Shown one piece after another: positions 6,975 through 8,607 of a stretch of DNA of 8,607 nt. Below the pieces are notes generated by a model that worked only from the letters and a program-made list of their open reading frames with translations, was not told the DNA's origin and did not search any database. The position numbers and the translations under genes were made by a program. Every line of letters starts with the position of its first letter. The first letter of the stretch is position 1. This DNA comes from Pseudomonadota bacterium. GTDB lineage: Bacteria; Desulfobacterota; JAPLJL01. The stretch lies in NCBI GenBank assembly GCA_026388615.1, contig JAPLJL010000099.1:1-8607 (forward strand). Reading direction: 5' to 3'.

Positions 6975-7017
6975 GCCGATTTGTTTGTCATGTGACGGCC
7001 AAGATCGGCGATTTTTT
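6975..7017 (+). terminator. Possible intrinsic terminator of the mutase gene
   Basis: GCCGAT (6975-6980) and ATCGGC (7004-7009) form a six-pair stem, extendable by a T-G pair. Two bases later comes a run of six T (7012-7017). The 23-base loop holds a small GTCA/TGAC hairpin (6987-6990/6993-6996). The site is 55 bases after the mutase stop. The long loop makes it a weak match to a classic Rho-independent terminator. Confidence 0.45.
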
Positions 7018-7020
7018 AAC

Positions 7021-7036
7021 GCCCAATAAATTGGGC
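7021..7036 (+). repeat. Short perfect hairpin GCCCAA-TAAA-TTGGGC
   Basis: Six perfect pairs (7021-7026/7031-7036) close a four-base loop. No T-run follows on either strand, so it is not a standard terminator. It lies between the T-run and the 195-base inverted-repeat element and may belong to the surrounding foldback. Confidence 0.6.
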
Positions 7037-7088
7037 AACTACGGAAGAAAAATTAAGGTTTGGAATTAGAATTTTCGGCGGGAATATT

Positions 7089-7283
7089 TGTAGGGGCGGG
7101 GCTTGTCCCCGCCTGAATTGTGTAGGGTTCGCTGCCTGGACGGTTTTGGGCCGTTCTGAGAACGGCCCCTATAGTGGAACGGTAGGGTGCATTCCTCCTG
7201 GCCGACACGGGCCGTCGGCTCGGGCAGGCCGAGCGAACCGGACGAAGGACCTGATTTGGGAGGGGACGAGCCCCTCCCCTACA
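7089..7283. repeat. 195-base MITE-like element with 25-base terminal inverted repeats
   Basis: The left end (7089-7113, beginning TGTAGGGGCGGGGC) and the complement of the right end (7259-7283, beginning TGTAGGGGAGGGGC) match at 22 of 25 bases. Each end is itself a hairpin: GGCGGGG/CCCCGCC (7095-7101/7107-7113) on the left and GGGAGGGG/CCCCTCCC (7258-7265/7271-7278) on the right, both with five-base loops. Inside, GGTTCGCT (7126-7133) pairs with AGCGAACC (7232-7239) and GCCTG (7134-7138) with CAGGC (7225-7229). They enclose a nine-pair hairpin GGGCCGTTC/GAACGGCCC (7148-7156/7160-7168). Two alternative hairpins are GCCGAC/GTCGGC (7201-7206/7214-7219) and GCTCGG/CCGAGC (7218-7223/7229-7234). 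There is no plausible protein and no clear target-site duplication. Its composition and symmetry suggest a non-autonomous mobile or REP-like element. The right end contains the stop codon of the DUF3047 gene. Confidence 0.8.
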
Positions 7284-7959
7284 TGTTTGGGGGGAGCAGA
7301 ATAAAGTCCTCATAATCCGCCCAGGACGAGGTTTTGGTGTCATCAGCGTCGGATTGAACCCCAATGGCCATGACGGGAGGCGGATCTTTTTTGAATATCT
7401 GGCGGTAGTCCTCAGCGAAGTTAACCTCCTCTTCTACCCACTGGTCGAGGAGCGTGTCCCGGTTTTCCTGAATCACATAAAAAACATAATCCTTCGCTTT
7501 AACAGTCATTCCCTTCGGGTGGGGAGTCGCGCTCCAGACGTATCGTAGGGTGTCCTTGGTGTACTTGGTCATTCCTTTATCGAAAACGACATAAACGCTG
7601 GCGGCGCAGTCGTTTCTTCCGTTTTTCCCGGTCTCGTCCGCGCCTACCGGCAGCTTTTTCGCCCGCCAGCGCCATTTCAATTTCGGAAAATCCTTCGGGC
7701 TGATCTTAGCTTCGGTGAGGATCATCCCCGCCGCTTTATCGGCGCGGGCGGCCAGGTAGGTGTTTCCGGATTCGACCTGAACGGTGTAAATGTCAGCCCG
7801 GCCCTGAATCTTTTTCCAATCAGACGGGAATTTGCCTTCTTCCTCGGGCTTTAACTGGCCGACCGGCTTCGATAGGGAATCTGGGGAAGCAGAAATCAGG
7901 AAAGCAGAGAGGAGCAAGCAGCAGGAAACAAGTAATCGGTTGGGTATCAATAATCCCAT
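7279..7959 (-). CDS. Predicted exported DUF3047 family protein
   Basis: A 226-residue protein with an N-terminal signal: NR, then a hydrophobic stretch LLVSCCLLLSAFLISA (about 9-24) and a likely signal peptidase I site near A24. The two cysteines are inside the hydrophobic core rather than in a proper lipobox, so a lipoprotein is unlikely and the mature protein is probably periplasmic. The features I associate with DUF3047 appear in order: LKWRWR (94-99), LPVGADE (103-109), NDCAASVYVVF (116-126), LRYVWS (138-143), W174 with the following acidic segment, SDADDT (203-208) and ADYEDF (214-219). The family function is unknown to me; the beta-rich Trp-containing pattern suggests a jelly-roll-like fold, which is only a guess. 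The start ATG shares one base with the gltX stop (TAATG), implying coupled translation. The stop TAG is inside the terminal repeat of the neighbouring element, directly after LLPPNM; little or nothing seems lost from the family core. Confidence 0.85.
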   Translation of the reverse strand: MGLLIPNRLLVSCCLLLSAFLISASPDSLSKPVGQLKPEEEGKFPSDWKKIQGRADIYTVQVESGNTYLAARADKAAGMILTEAKISPKDFPKLKWRWRAKKLPVGADETGKNGRNDCAASVYVVFDKGMTKYTKDTLRYVWSATPHPKGMTVKAKDYVFYVIQENRDTLLDQWVEEEVNFAEDYRQIFKKDPPPVMAIGVQSDADDTKTSSWADYEDFILLPPNM

Positions 7960-8607
7960 TACCCTTTTCCCAGCCCTCCACCTTCCGTGGGGGCGGGAGG
8001 TGCGGCAGGGATTTTTGGCAGAGCGGACTCGATCCGCTGAAGGGTCTTGTCTTTTCCCAGGATCCCCATGATCTCGAAAAGGCCCGGGCTGATGGATTTC
8101 CCGGTCAAAGCCACCCGCACCGCCTGGGCGATTTTACCCATCTTTATCCCCTTGGCCTGGATGATATTACGGAATACATTTTCGATTTCCTTTTCTTCCC
8201 AGGCGGGGGCCTCCTTTAATTTCCGGATCAGGTCGTAAAAGATATTTTTGACATCCGGGGTAAAGAATTTCTGAACCGCTTCCGGTTCAAAATCCACCGC
8301 GTCAACGAAGAAGAAGCGGGATTGCTGGTTTAATTCCACCAGGGTTTTGGCCCGGGGTTTAAAAATCTCGGCGACCTTGAGGAGGGATTCCTCGGGAAAC
8401 ACCGCCGCGGCCGGGTCCAGAAACGGCCGGGCCAGTTGGAGCAGTCCGGCATTGGTTTCCTTCATCAGGTACTGGTGGTTGAGCCAGAGCAGTTTTTCCG
8501 GATTGAAGATCGCGGCGGATTTGCTGACATCCTTTAAATCGAATTTTTCGATCAACTCTTCTGGGCTGAAAATCTCCTCGTCTCCGTATCCCCAGCCCAG
8601 CCGGGCG
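7959..8607 (-). CDS. gltX: Glutamyl-tRNA synthetase, C-terminal part (5' end cut by window edge)
   Basis: The last 215 residues of the class I enzyme that charges tRNA-Glu with glutamate. The frame is open to the right edge (ARLGWGYGDEEIFSPEEL...), so the TTG at 8555 is internal. Visible marks are FDLKDVSKSAAIFNPEKLLW followed by LNHQYL, just downstream of where the KMSKS loop would be, and then the helical anticodon-binding domain with AQAVRVALTGKSISPGLFEI and MGILGKDKTLQRI near the end. Catalytic HIGH and KMSKS motifs lie outside the window. A short Pro/Ala/Gly-rich tail (PKIPAAPPAPTEGGGLGKG) extends past the usual end and looks unstructured. The gene is followed without a gap by the DUF3047 gene. 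Discriminating versus non-discriminating type cannot be decided from this part. Confidence 0.96.
   Translation of the reverse strand, partial: ARLGWGYGDEEIFSPEELIEKFDLKDVSKSAAIFNPEKLLWLNHQYLMKETNAGLLQLARPFLDPAAAVFPEESLLKVAEIFKPRAKTLVELNQQSRFFFVDAVDFEPEAVQKFFTPDVKNIFYDLIRKLKEAPAWEEKEIENVFRNIIQAKGIKMGKIAQAVRVALTGKSISPGLFEIMGILGKDKTLQRIESALPKIPAAPPAPTEGGGLGKG

Larger units (their letters stand above)
6928..7069 (+). repeat. Second AT-rich foldback repeat, after the mutase gene
   Basis: The arms are imperfect complements. AATT (6930-6933) pairs with 7064-7067, CCAAAC (6935-6940) with GTTTGG (7058-7063), and TAA (6941-6943) with 7053-7055, with a bulge of one base on the left arm and two on the right. 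The left arm contains CCAATTACCAAA (6928-6939), which matches CCAATAACCAAA (5105-5116) of the foldback before the mutase at 11 of 12 bases, and goes on with similar words (TCAAATCCCAAATAAATTCCAAT). It encloses the terminator-like hairpin and the 7021-7036 hairpin. It is non-coding. The outer stem is weaker than that of the first element. Confidence 0.55.

Noticed and set aside
7053..7364. A 103-codon open frame on the - strand across the 195-base element
   Set aside because: It overlaps the DUF3047 3' end in another frame, crosses the inverted repeats and is rich in Arg/Pro, with no domain; it is a chance frame.
7832..8071. A 79-codon + strand open frame across the gltX-DUF3047 junction
   Set aside because: It lies opposite two well supported - strand genes and has no recognisable features.

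Overview
The window reads as a chromosomal segment of a free-living bacterium, most probably an anaerobe from the Desulfobacterota (former Deltaproteobacteria) or a nearby lineage. This is inferred from the order dnaG-rpoD-tRNA-Met-zinc-ribbon gene-dxs, from a B12-dependent acyl-CoA mutase catalytic subunit encoded without its B12-binding domain, and from the intergenic repeats. It cannot be proven from the sequence alone. All protein genes are intact except the two cut by the window edges.

Left block (1-5041, + strand), housekeeping and tightly packed. It holds the 3' end of dnaG (primase), which overlaps rpoD (primary sigma factor) by 17 bases; a tRNA with a CAT anticodon, probably elongator Met, with an A-A mismatch at the base of its anticodon stem; a coiled-coil protein with a C-terminal CxxC/CxxC zinc ribbon (COG1579/DUF164 type); and dxs (first enzyme of the MEP isoprenoid pathway), which overlaps the zinc-ribbon gene. 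Overlaps and short gaps suggest co-transcription and translational coupling, linking replication priming, general transcription and isoprenoid supply.

Middle block (5042-7088). One acyl-CoA mutase gene (+ strand) sits between two AT-rich foldback elements. Both are built from CCAAT/CTAAT-like words and their complements, and they share a 12-base word with one mismatch. In an ungapped alignment the mutase has Phe and Gln where methylmalonyl-CoA mutase has Tyr89 and Arg207. That is the pair known from isobutyryl-CoA mutase, so the substrate is probably not methylmalonyl-CoA. The small B12-binding subunit and the G-protein chaperone are not in the window. A modest terminator-like hairpin follows the gene.

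Right block (7089-8607). A 195-base element with 25-base imperfect terminal inverted repeats (22/25 matching) and several internal hairpins lies between the mutase and two - strand genes. Its right repeat supplies the stop codon of a predicted exported DUF3047 protein. That gene starts on the last base of the gltX stop codon (TAATG junction); gltX (glutamyl-tRNA synthetase) runs off the right edge. The mutase and the gltX-DUF3047 pair are convergent.

I see no CRISPR array, transposase, phage gene or defence system. The least explained parts are the three non-coding elements around the mutase gene and the substrate of the mutase.
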